Origin: a virus
DNA: 35,775 bases
IMG/VR virus record: IMGVR_UViG_3300030117_006207
Span: 1 to 35,775 of that record
Reading direction: 5' to 3' (one strand)
The translations under genes and the position numbers were made by a program. The notes below the pieces were generated by a model that saw nothing but the letters and a program-made list of their open reading frames with translations, was not told the DNA's origin and did no database searches. Positions 10,901 to 16,955 of the stretch are shown in pieces. Position 1 is the stretch's first letter. Each line of letters begins with the position of its first letter.

Positions 10901-10987
10901 AATGTGTCTTGAAGTTCCAACCTCATCAATAAGAACATCAATTTCATCTAAATCTAAAAGCTCTTTGAATTTTTTTACTACTGACAT
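4991..10987 (-). CDS. Giant tail fibre / adhesin with glycine-rich C-terminus
   Basis: 1998 aa. The N-terminal 200 residues look like Ig-like beta structure (ASPYIRENTEFQIDC, about 49-63) and probably attach to the tail. The middle is Ser/Gly/Asn-rich beta material with a repeated module: GNIEISSSDFHLTPGG near residue 835 and GNLEISSSGYHLKPAG near 1560. Residues about 1690-1990 are extremely glycine-rich, with runs such as GGGGGGGGTGG, and the protein ends GKIIWMQV. Glycine-rich tips occur in receptor-binding adhesins of T4-like phages (for example gp38-type polyglycine domains), so host recognition is inferred. AGGA precedes the start. The opposite-strand proline-rich frames in the glycine region are shadows. 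Fibre or adhesin is likely; the receptor is unknown. Confidence 0.8.
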   Translation of the reverse strand: MSVVKKFKELLDLDEIDVLIDEVGTSRHIIVSDFPDVIPQGKSSFLIEASPYIRENTEFQIDCIDSDGNSIYTEVVDDYLEGTARRVSLEVYSDVAPGTATLIIVGELDSVPIDATQFSDSEPVPSYFAGHYNVRLIKEFTINTTIPNTLPIKFFTQPSVHISEDRRGTMIRTEATSFLSSSRFNIEGLPTDTNLLFQPFGAIDEDLTVQGDLKGESETSKPKKEKNVQSFIEQNKLKNKKGIRKNSVAKRAGLVTKKNSPIDFPYLLKIGEFDGNETFTFGSHHLGGTVNFFTASSAGAITTTDGDGNTVGQNLFNNQTFYSDEELQSANLNRSDLSFDITKIPSIINQSPSFYSASIVEIVNEKTVLVDVPFTNKNVEEENIVLPIFGQGQVVFEALPTASNSEVNLISHANVQLHNLRTFSGDVFKTKIYAKPEGGLDDYTLVADVPLEGNELLVDNNSVSTGERTGYFISQSDSDIYYDTFGGANGLNQMPAASALSVSASYNNNVLIDSVQLSGSLASDVRFQLKNQYQFDLRPEVDYNLSFNAVGNVGLSDNALLMVYVSGSSMKPSKELFFDEFGKNKIQEPGVYGKRIGVLRVDAADESQKDFGLVETNFASDVSGSGIIQFRNVTGRWNISDISIQPANDIGFSPSFFTFLKEMPSNLQQKRPEKFEFLVEFYDINNNISETIIYQPNVNFEGSNLSITGTDNVISGDLFLGGDSTSSGVHFGGKDSKLPETGKDGATGSGFLRSVGYQGFISASAQSGSYGFMMYSGSVLPDSGDNYNGVGLELVGESGSFKFRTQPSLFDVRADSFFVGRQDIQFISGSGGNIEISSSDFHLTPGGEVTASSILLGSKSGGQFLQFVGNQLTVQGNLSVDNIRTPSTIAGSPSTAQNASSSIDSSGFAKFVSASVGGWTVNESQIRGGNLILGKEGFIRSTDYVNDQSGFIITAQENGYAEFENIKVRGTLATTTFEKESVNAVGGQLFVANSTAITGSGGVAAEVTATSMSVVNATGFAAGEVLLIKKVDNTGFNTEYVRLVSSSFGSGDPDNLSGEIFVERGLGSQPYRLNNFFHVGQHSGSYISASAVPLRSGSKYHHTGIGGGNPIGADMSHNLLITSSMVFKNNFTVNANSATIKAVVSSSLPTGGSGVNFTLMEGDNTAQTKNAAGDYEKIFIVPRSFYDGFGANPAADKVSVHLIVSESTANNATLFNFNTTDATVDTPHGSIILSGNDGRATGHGAPSGGGVRSSSNEYIVRFAPTFTDKTAGVGLGNNNAGTDSEHSNMFGFLRFNGNATYDIRNGVQDDNVSGGGPHPHRAGDNFEIHYRRTSTFCVFQNGKRILDDIGDVEDPGTAGASTTFRVVGQDSDSNGFKLDYCFIDSGDGVAGSLVPAGAGSVTEPKGITISNYTASLSAIDQGTTLTAQLGESGSVGDPIGGLASYTEGQVLVSTGRHISGTGENTVGTGYMRLNANPNNKATPYIDIVERTGSGIYDVALKARLGDLSGVAGTRNVPSGFTGFGLMSEVAFLSGSQIKLETPEFILGDINANYVSGSNGNLEISSSGYHLKPAGDAVFAGGLITFEQSGDITSKDFLIERSRLFGFGADGTVVMSTGDYTVADGGNGSGTKASSTSFTDANGGTGAFTRSSATYTLGKDLYFFDLTIDSSVILKTNGFRLFVFGTLTNNGHIHNDGGDGGNGANGAETAGAAAGGSAGAASATGTLRGGVAGVAGGNGAEGSVNVIGQGGAGGGSGGCGGIVLIYAKIITGTGVIRANGGDGGNGGQGGPGNSGGGDSFTIPTGTVGSGIQAASFDFTIGPAAGGTGGASAAITRIDVIDPHIVQMVRDVMDSAETAARLRPGAGAGSGGGGHSAVTKGAGSINQGSAGNDGTDETLCINSGTGAAGGTAGKMGASTIASGNSACGGGGGGGGTGGVLIVCTTSNLTAVNNAGMTTLANGGAAGSGGSGGTEVSSNGVGGTGQNGQTGRAGKIIWMQV

Positions 10988-11007
10988 TTTTATCCTATTA
11001 TTATATA

Positions 11008-11015
11008 ATAAATAT
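11008..11015 (-). promoter_or_regulatory. Candidate late-promoter-like element upstream of fibre gene
   Basis: The minus strand reads TTGATATTTATTATATAATA about 20 nt before the fibre start codon, followed by AGGA as ribosome binding site. The ATATTTAT core is shared with the other minus-strand gaps. The divergent plus-strand gene has a near-copy 18-25 nt away on the other strand. Confidence 0.35.
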
Positions 11016-11032
11016 CAAAAACAAAAAAATTA

Positions 11033-11040
11033 GTATTTAT
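11033..11040 (+). promoter_or_regulatory. Candidate promoter-like element for the RHH gene
   Basis: The plus strand reads TTAGTATTTATTATATATAC, nearly the same as the minus-strand element at 11008-11015 but facing the plus-strand gene. This agreement of orientation with transcription favours a directional promoter over a simple AT-rich spacer. Evidence is pattern only. Confidence 0.3.
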
Positions 11041-11069
11041 TATATATACAATATATGGAGATTATCGGT

Positions 11070-11240
11070 ATGAAAAAGAAATATTCTTTTACTATAGAAG
11101 AGGGCTTAGTAGACTGGTTTAGAACATATGTTAGAGAAGAAAGTACTACAATGTCTGCAGTACTTAACCAACATATACTAAAGCTTAAAAGGTCTACTGA
11201 AAAACCTAAAAAATTACTTACTAGTCAAAAAATACATTAG
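11070..11240 (+). CDS. Ribbon-helix-helix (Arc/MetJ/CopG-type) small DNA-binding protein
   Basis: 56 aa, one of only two plus-strand genes. KKYSFTIEEGLVDWF gives the beta strand and helix A. REESTTMSAVLNQHILKLK gives the turn and helix B, the usual RHH fold, and a basic tail follows. The start at 11070 is chosen because GGAG (11057-11060) lies 9 nt before it; the in-frame ATG at 11055 itself overlaps that GGAG and has no site of its own. RHH proteins bind operators as dimers, so local repression of the divergent fibre promoter or of itself is a natural inference. Its last 20 nt overlap the end of the convergent Mre11-Rad50 gene. Confidence 0.7.
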   Translation: MKKKYSFTIEEGLVDWFRTYVREESTTMSAVLNQHILKLKRSTEKPKKLLTSQKIH

Positions 11241-14200
11241 AAAAATTATTCTCTTTCTTTATTTCTAAGAGAGTATCTACAGCATCTCTCATAGAATCTA
11301 TATGAGAAACAATCATCGTAAACTGAAATTGTGATTTCAGATATTGGAACAGATTGTAGACAGAGTTCAAATTGTCTGAATCCATAGTTCCCCAACCTTC
11401 GTCAATTGCCAGAAAGTTAGCAGCTGGTAAGTTACTTACATTTACTAATCCCACCCGTATGGCTAGAGAGGAGATAAATCTCTCCATACCGCTAGATAAT
11501 TCAAGAGGCCATACATTGTCATCATCGTACACTATGTAACAATTAATATTCTTACCATCCATTTCCAATATCATAGAAAAGTCTACTATCTGTGCTAGTA
11601 TATCGTTTACAGCACCCTCAACAGTTGGAAGTGCTTTAGATATTAACTCATACGGAATACCATCTCTTTTTATAGCATCCATATAATATTGGTAAGCAGC
11701 ATATTTATCCTCTAACTCTTCTACTTTCTTTATGTTCTGCATAATAGTTTTTCGTTGAGTTTCTAAGACTTTTATTTCACCATTTACAGATTGAAGTTTT
11801 TTATCTCTATCTTCTATAATATCTTCTATTATATCAGATTGTTGTTGTGCATCTTCAATTTTATTAGTTAGCTTTCTATTAAATATGATATCCATTTCTT
11901 GTTCGTGGTATAGATTAATCTTATCTTCTATGATTGCTAATTGACTAATCAGATTCTTTCTTTTTTCAGTAGTAAGTTTCTTCTCACTATCTAATTTACT
12001 GATATTGGTTGTTAACAAACTCAGGCTATTTATAGACTCATCCATCTGTTCTTTGTGTGCAGTAATATGAGATAAACCATTTATAATGTCATCCAAGTTA
12101 TCAGATTGTTTTACAAAAGTATCTGCTAACATTTTATCATCATTTAGCTTTTTTCTTGTTTCCATAGCATCTAATGTAAACGGATTTGCCATGCAGTAAG
12201 AGCAATTAGAATCGTATTCTAAATTACCAAGCTTTTCAATCTTATCTAACTTATTCTTTACTTCTATTTTTAGTTTGTCAATTTCAATTTGATTATTACT
12301 CTTATCTAATTTATACTGTTCTAATTGAGCAAACTTCTTATCAATCTCATTTTCTCTGTAGATTTTTATCTTTTCATTTAGTTCAGTTTCCTCTACAGAA
12401 AATTGTTCTGATAATGTGGCAATCTCACCAACTCTTTCATCTACTTTATTTAGAGAATTTGTTAGATTAATTTTTCTTTCTTGTAACTCATCTAAACTTT
12501 CAGCAGTTTCATCAACCTTTTTAAGTTGTTTAGTAAGTTCAATAATTTTTTTATCATATTTTTTCTTATCGGAAACTAACTCTTTTTTCTTAGCAGTTAA
12601 TTCTTTAGAATCTTTTTTCATATCAACTAATTCTGTTTTAATTTCTGCTAAATCCTTATCGTAATTATTTTTAGAAAATGATTTAAGAAGTGATTGTACA
12701 TCGTGAATTTCATCAGCAGCTAAATTATATAATTGGTCAAATACACCAATACCCATAAATTGTGCTAGTAAGTCTTTTCTTTCTTTTTGTGTCTTATCAA
12801 TAAAAACAGTTGAGTTAGATTGTAAAGATAATGAGGTCATAATAAAATCTTCGTATGTACCAATTACCTTACGAATATTTACATCCGTTGTTCTTCTTTG
12901 ATCTCCATTCATAGAAATTTTTTCACCATCATCAGCAAATGTATAGAAATCCACATTAACTTTTACATGACCATTTCTCTGTTTTTTGCCTGTCCTTTCT
13001 ATAAAGTATTCTACACCATCTACTTCTAATGTAGCCTTACAATAGAAATTATCTTTTTTACTATTAAGGACATTTATAGCTTTGTAAGCTCTAGAAGATG
13101 TATCGAATAAACAAAATGAAAGAGCATCTAATAATGAAGATTTACCACTTGCGTTTGGTGCGAACATTCCGATTATACCACTTAGTTTTGTGAAATCAAC
13201 CACATTGTTTTCTCCATAACTAAACATATTATCAAACTCAAACTTTTTGACTTGCCAGGTTACACCTCTATTTACATTATCCTCAGGTAATTTGACATTG
13301 AGTTCTTCATTGATTTTCTTAATATCGATAAGTGTATTTTCATCAACAAAATGATTTGTTTTGAGATATTCTTCTATTAAGCCGTACTGATAATCAGCAT
13401 CTCTAATATTTCCTACTGTAATTCTCTGACCACGTACCTTTTCTATAGCTGAAAATGAGTCTGTTTTTGTAACCGATACTTCTTTTATTCCATACTTACT
13501 ATGGATAAGAGTCATAGCTTTCTTTAACTGTGATGGTGTAGTTTCAGAAACCCTAACTCTTAATCGAGCCTTCTTTGGCATATCAGGACACTCGGGAACT
13601 TGCCCATCTTTTATATCTAAAGTATAATAGCCGTAGTCATTTGGTATTTCAATATACTCTGACTTTCTCTTTGGAACATCCCACAATAAATAACCGTGGC
13701 TCAGTCCTTCACCATGATTTTGTTGAACTAAACTACCACAATAGGATATGGTTTCTTTTTTATTAAGATGCTGTCTTTTGTGGATGTCACCTAGCAATCC
13801 CAAATCGTAACCTTTGAACTTAGAGATTTTAACATCAGATGGTAAGAAAAATCCTAAGTCCGTTTCTGACTTATCAACTGTTCCGTGAAAAAGAACTACC
13901 TTAGTATCACCATCAAAGTCTTTAGCTTCTATATAATCATCTTCTTTTTCCCATACATCCCATACAACAAACTTTACATCAGCACATTTGTATACACCAC
14001 TACGCTTTAAGTAGTGTAAATCAGAATGTTGTAGGTTGTTTACGATAGGAGAAAGAACATCCATTCGAGATAGATTATTTAAATTACAATCGTGATTGCC
14101 TGCAATAATAATTGTAGGACATATATCTGCCAGATTCTTAAATAATCGTGAGAGCTGATCGACTAATTCAGGCGACATTTCGGTTTTAGAGTGAGCTATA

Positions 14201-14376
14201 TCTCCACCAATATAGACTACGGCATTATCTTTATGTTTTTTTACTTCTTCGTATGTACGTTCAAATACTTCTTCATATTCTATGTGTCGCTTTAGATTAC
14301 GGATTTGAATGTCCGAAATATGGTGTATGTATTTTAACTTACGAAAAGGTACTTTAACAACATTTTCTTTAATCAA
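11221..14376 (-). CDS. 47-46: Single-chain Mre11-Rad50 (gp47-gp46) recombination nuclease fusion
   Basis: 1051 aa. Residues 1-260 are a Mre11/SbcD metallophosphoesterase: HISDIQI (19-25), GGDIAH (57-62), AGNHD (92-96), FHG (163-165) and GDIHKRQ (196-202). Residues 374-1051 are a Rad50/SbcC ATPase: Walker A APNASGKSS (406-414), a long coiled coil split by a CSYC zinc hook (725-728), signature LSSGMERF (960-967), Walker B FLAIDEGW (988-995) and VSHID (1023-1027). In T4 and in cells these are two genes whose products form a complex that resects DNA ends for recombination-dependent replication. The start is TTG with AAGGA 6 nt upstream, overlapping the previous stop as TTGA. The first Walker A glycine appears replaced by alanine. 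Confidence 0.93.
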   Translation of the reverse strand: MIKENVVKVPFRKLKYIHHISDIQIRNLKRHIEYEEVFERTYEEVKKHKDNAVVYIGGDIAHSKTEMSPELVDQLSRLFKNLADICPTIIIAGNHDCNLNNLSRMDVLSPIVNNLQHSDLHYLKRSGVYKCADVKFVVWDVWEKEDDYIEAKDFDGDTKVVLFHGTVDKSETDLGFFLPSDVKISKFKGYDLGLLGDIHKRQHLNKKETISYCGSLVQQNHGEGLSHGYLLWDVPKRKSEYIEIPNDYGYYTLDIKDGQVPECPDMPKKARLRVRVSETTPSQLKKAMTLIHSKYGIKEVSVTKTDSFSAIEKVRGQRITVGNIRDADYQYGLIEEYLKTNHFVDENTLIDIKKINEELNVKLPEDNVNRGVTWQVKKFEFDNMFSYGENNVVDFTKLSGIIGMFAPNASGKSSLLDALSFCLFDTSSRAYKAINVLNSKKDNFYCKATLEVDGVEYFIERTGKKQRNGHVKVNVDFYTFADDGEKISMNGDQRRTTDVNIRKVIGTYEDFIMTSLSLQSNSTVFIDKTQKERKDLLAQFMGIGVFDQLYNLAADEIHDVQSLLKSFSKNNYDKDLAEIKTELVDMKKDSKELTAKKKELVSDKKKYDKKIIELTKQLKKVDETAESLDELQERKINLTNSLNKVDERVGEIATLSEQFSVEETELNEKIKIYRENEIDKKFAQLEQYKLDKSNNQIEIDKLKIEVKNKLDKIEKLGNLEYDSNCSYCMANPFTLDAMETRKKLNDDKMLADTFVKQSDNLDDIINGLSHITAHKEQMDESINSLSLLTTNISKLDSEKKLTTEKRKNLISQLAIIEDKINLYHEQEMDIIFNRKLTNKIEDAQQQSDIIEDIIEDRDKKLQSVNGEIKVLETQRKTIMQNIKKVEELEDKYAAYQYYMDAIKRDGIPYELISKALPTVEGAVNDILAQIVDFSMILEMDGKNINCYIVYDDDNVWPLELSSGMERFISSLAIRVGLVNVSNLPAANFLAIDEGWGTMDSDNLNSVYNLFQYLKSQFQFTMIVSHIDSMRDAVDTLLEIKKENNFSNVFFD

Positions 14377-14591
14377 GTATTATCCTTTAAGAACTTTTTA
14401 ACTTTATCAATTTTATTATTTGGCACTATGACATCCCAAGCTGTTTCTTTAGAAAGTCTACCACTTTCGTAGTATATAGTAGAACTGTCCAAGCCAAAAA
14501 CATCGTAGAGTTTTTTAAGAGTGTCGTTATCGCTAATGTGAACTTTCCATTCATCATCATTAAATTTCCATATATTTTTTTGTTTTGCCAT
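14373..14591 (-). CDS. Small protein of unknown function in replication cluster
   Basis: 72 aa, MAKQKNIWKFNDDEW onward, mixed charge, with Trp/Tyr-rich segments and a Lys-rich end; no motif recognised. AGGATGAAGTTAAATG supplies a ribosome binding site. Its start lies 32 nt inside the end of the primase gene and its stop overlaps the TTG start of the Mre11-Rad50 fusion, so it is translated between them. A small accessory factor of replication or recombination is a guess from position alone. Confidence 0.65.
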   Translation of the reverse strand: MAKQKNIWKFNDDEWKVHISDNDTLKKLYDVFGLDSSTIYYESGRLSKETAWDVIVPNNKIDKVKKFLKDNT

Positions 14592-15498
14592 TTAACTTCA
14601 TCCTAATTAAATCTGAAAAGGAAGTTTTTGATGATTTTTTTATAACATCAATAACCTTCGTAAATCCCATTTCAGATGGATCTTTGTCTTTCAATCTTAT
14701 TAATTGAACATCGATTCCATTTCTCATAAGCACATCTGTCATCTTTATCGAATCCCAATACGCATCACTATCTAATAATATATATATAGTTTTAACCTGT
14801 TTTTCATATATTTTTTTCATTAATTTTTTTGGTATGGTTTTTCCGAAAAGTGGGATTACATTTCTCTTTATTGCTATAGCATCAAAAACACCCTCGCATA
14901 ATATAATAGGTTCATCCCAATTTATGAATAACTCAAATCCTATAACATTTTTACTGATAGGTGGATTCTTATATTTCATTCCCTCTTTGTAAATATTTCT
15001 ACCTACGAAGTAATTTAATTCACCTTTGGCATCATAGCTTGGTATTATAACTCTATTGGAATATAAACCCTCACTACAATATCCAATACCATATCTCATA
15101 ACATCTGCTTTTGTAATTCCCCTATTCTGTAGATATACCCAAGAATGTCTTTGAATTATCCCATCTCCATTTCCCCATATGGGCTTAAATTCTTTTGGAA
15201 GCCTCAATATCTGTTTTTTGTCGGAAGTTTGTGATGATAGTGATTTAGAGGGTTTACCTACTATATCACCTAACTCTGTAAATTGTTCCCTACTGGCTTT
15301 TAATTTTTTGAGTAACTGAAAGAGATTGTGGCCACCTTGATTGGATACCCAACAATGCCATTTGCCAGTCTTTACATTAATCTGTAATTTTGGTTTATGA
15401 TGTGAAGTGAAAGGAGACCAATACATATATTCATCGGCCTTTTTTAATCGTCTACCACGATTTCCTATTACTCTATTTAGAAGATTTATTATTTTCAT
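14560..15498 (-). CDS. DNA primase, DnaG/TOPRIM type with degenerate N-terminal zinc domain
   Basis: 312 aa. The TOPRIM core shows ILCEGVFDAIAI (199-210, catalytic E202) and ILLDSDAYWDS (240-250, DSD metal ligands). It is preceded by the RNA-polymerase-like part with YGIGYCSEGLYSNRVIIP and FVGRNIYK, typical of DnaG primases. The N-terminus (25-62, including WSPFTSHHKPKLQINVKTG and WHCWVSNQGGHNLF) aligns with the CHC2 zinc domain, but the usual cysteines are mostly replaced and only C49 stays. It would make RNA primers for lagging-strand synthesis. It is shorter than bacterial DnaG and has no visible helicase-binding domain. It overlaps the nuclease gene by 26 nt. No strong Shine-Dalgarno is seen, so coupling is likely. 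Confidence 0.88.
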   Translation of the reverse strand: MKIINLLNRVIGNRGRRLKKADEYMYWSPFTSHHKPKLQINVKTGKWHCWVSNQGGHNLFQLLKKLKASREQFTELGDIVGKPSKSLSSQTSDKKQILRLPKEFKPIWGNGDGIIQRHSWVYLQNRGITKADVMRYGIGYCSEGLYSNRVIIPSYDAKGELNYFVGRNIYKEGMKYKNPPISKNVIGFELFINWDEPIILCEGVFDAIAIKRNVIPLFGKTIPKKLMKKIYEKQVKTIYILLDSDAYWDSIKMTDVLMRNGIDVQLIRLKDKDPSEMGFTKVIDVIKKSSKTSFSDLIRMKLNGKTKKYMEI

Positions 15499-15826
15499 TT
15501 ATCAATTCTATAAATTTTTCAATGTTAATTACAGCGTATGTTTTACTTCTGTTTCTTTTAAATATCAAAACAGGAGAGTAATCACCACTATTTTCTTCTG
15601 CTTGTTTCAATGAATCCCATACATTAAGTTTTTCTTGATTTTTACATTCTATTGCAAATGGTATAAGTTTTCTAGCTGCTGGTGATAATTGTAAATCCTC
15701 ACCTGATACACCCATTGATGTACTTCTGATATCATCGGGTTCTAATTCTGTAAATGTTTCTAAAAGTAAGTCTCTGACTTTTTGTTGTAGTCTCCGGCCT
15801 TTGGCCTTCGCTGAAGAAGTTTTCAT
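15473..15826 (-). CDS. PD-(D/E)xK Holliday-junction-resolvase-like endonuclease
   Basis: 117 aa. The run SAKAKGRRLQQKVRDLLLE, then DIRSTSMGVSGEDLQLSP and FAIECKNQEKLNVW, matches a phage family annotated as putative Holliday junction resolvases or endonucleases. The acidic residues of GED and the ECK triad are the metal-binding site of the PD-(D/E)xK fold. A final RNRSKTYAVINIEKF strand completes the domain. It is first gene of the DNA-processing cluster, ahead of primase and Mre11-Rad50, which suits a role in trimming branched replicative DNA before packaging. No Shine-Dalgarno is evident at the ATG. Family placement is confident; the precise substrate is not. Confidence 0.8.
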   Translation of the reverse strand: MKTSSAKAKGRRLQQKVRDLLLETFTELEPDDIRSTSMGVSGEDLQLSPAARKLIPFAIECKNQEKLNVWDSLKQAEENSGDYSPVLIFKRNRSKTYAVINIEKFIELINENNKSSK

Positions 15827-15986
15827 ATTATAATGCTTTATTACTTATTTGCTTAATGCTTAATTGCTTTTTACTTGTTAATACTTAATTGATATTATTT
15901 AATTCAGGACGTAAATAGTTTATTAAAAAACCTATCAGAATTTTTTATAACTAAATTAAATGTCAACATTAATAATATATATAAGG
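15827..15986. other. 160-nt intergenic region with iterated TTAAT elements
   Basis: The longest non-coding gap in the window, between the metallopeptidase stop and the nuclease start. TTAAT recurs at 15853, 15860, 15878, 15885 and 15899, two pairs being exactly 7 nt apart. The ATATTTAT element of the structural blocks is absent. A minus-strand TTGACA (15961-15966) resembles a -35 box, but no well-spaced -10 follows. It probably holds the promoter of the nuclease-primase-Mre11/Rad50 group, under a control different from the late genes. Confidence 0.35.
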
Positions 15987-16955
15987 TTAAATCTTGTTAT
16001 TCAAATATTTCTTTATTTCTTTTTCTGCAAATCTTTCTGCTTTCTCTTCCCACTTATTATCATCGTGAGGATCTAATCCACCATGTGCAGCCATTGTACC
16101 AGCTTGATTGTATTTTTTTATAAACTTTCTCTTACCTAAGTTATCAGCATCTAAAGCATGTTGTATTTCATGCAATACAGTCATTAAGAATTCTCTGACT
16201 GATTTGTAAGATGGTCTTATTGTTATTGTATCGGTTTCAGGAACGTAATCACCAAAGTTTTTACCTGAACCCATCTTTACCTTAGATTTCAGATTGTACT
16301 TTTTTACCAATTGTTTTGCTGTATCCATATAATCTATTCTTTCCAATAATACACCTTCTTTTACTTGTATTTTTGATTTATAATTTCTCAGAACTTTTTT
16401 AGCGCCTATTCCAATTCCAGCATCCATCATTCTTTGAGTGATTTCATATTTATCTTTACCTAAATCTTTAATGAAGTAATCTGCCTTACCTACTCTACCG
16501 CTATCCATTTTTCTATCCAACATTTGTTTTACTATCTTTTTATCTTTAGCAGTTAGATGGCCTGATAAAACTTTTATTTTAATTTCAGTTAAAAGATTAC
16601 CCATAATTTTTTTATAATTTGATTCTTTAATTGTATTTTGAACCTCATAATTTTCATCAGCAACCCAATCTTCCCACTTTTCAAATTCAGCTTCAAACTG
16701 CTTATCTATTTTATTGATATAAGCTTTTTTCCTAACAGAGTATTGTTCATCTTCACCTTTACCATAAACATAGTCAGCTTTAGGAAAATGTACTTGTTTA
16801 TAACCACCTCTTTCATACCACGGTTCAGGTTTACCAGCTAATGTTCCAAGCTTTCTTTTTTTACCACCTCTGATAAATCCTGTATCTGGCTCGCCTTCAT
16901 CAGCACCATATTTGATATTGGATGATATCTCCATTATTTTTTTAAACTTACCCAT
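15987..16955 (-). CDS. Zinc metallopeptidase-like protein (HExxH)
   Basis: 322 aa. The zincin motif lies in VLHEIQHALDADNLG (HEIQH at 262-266), with a downstream glutamate in KWEEKAERFAEKEI (301-314) that may be the third zinc ligand. The strand TDTITIRPS (241-249) before it fits the edge strand of such domains. Residues 1-200 are basic and of unknown fold, with GFIRGGKKRKLG near 27-38. It is the last gene of the tail module and overlaps the preceding gene by one base. It might process virion proteins or act on the host cell surface. Catalysis is predicted from the motif; the target is unknown. Confidence 0.72.
   Translation of the reverse strand: MGKFKKIMEISSNIKYGADEGEPDTGFIRGGKKRKLGTLAGKPEPWYERGGYKQVHFPKADYVYGKGEDEQYSVRKKAYINKIDKQFEAEFEKWEDWVADENYEVQNTIKESNYKKIMGNLLTEIKIKVLSGHLTAKDKKIVKQMLDRKMDSGRVGKADYFIKDLGKDKYEITQRMMDAGIGIGAKKVLRNYKSKIQVKEGVLLERIDYMDTAKQLVKKYNLKSKVKMGSGKNFGDYVPETDTITIRPSYKSVREFLMTVLHEIQHALDADNLGKRKFIKKYNQAGTMAAHGGLDPHDDNKWEEKAERFAEKEIKKYLNNKI

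Noticed and set aside
11055-11069. Earlier ATG for the RHH gene
   Set aside because: The GGAG that would serve the ATG at 11070 overlaps this first ATG, which itself has no ribosome binding site.
15944-15966. Sigma-70 promoter from TTGACA (15961-15966) and TATAAA (15949-15944) on the minus strand
   Set aside because: The spacing is 11 nt, far from the usual 16-18, and no other good -10 is positioned.
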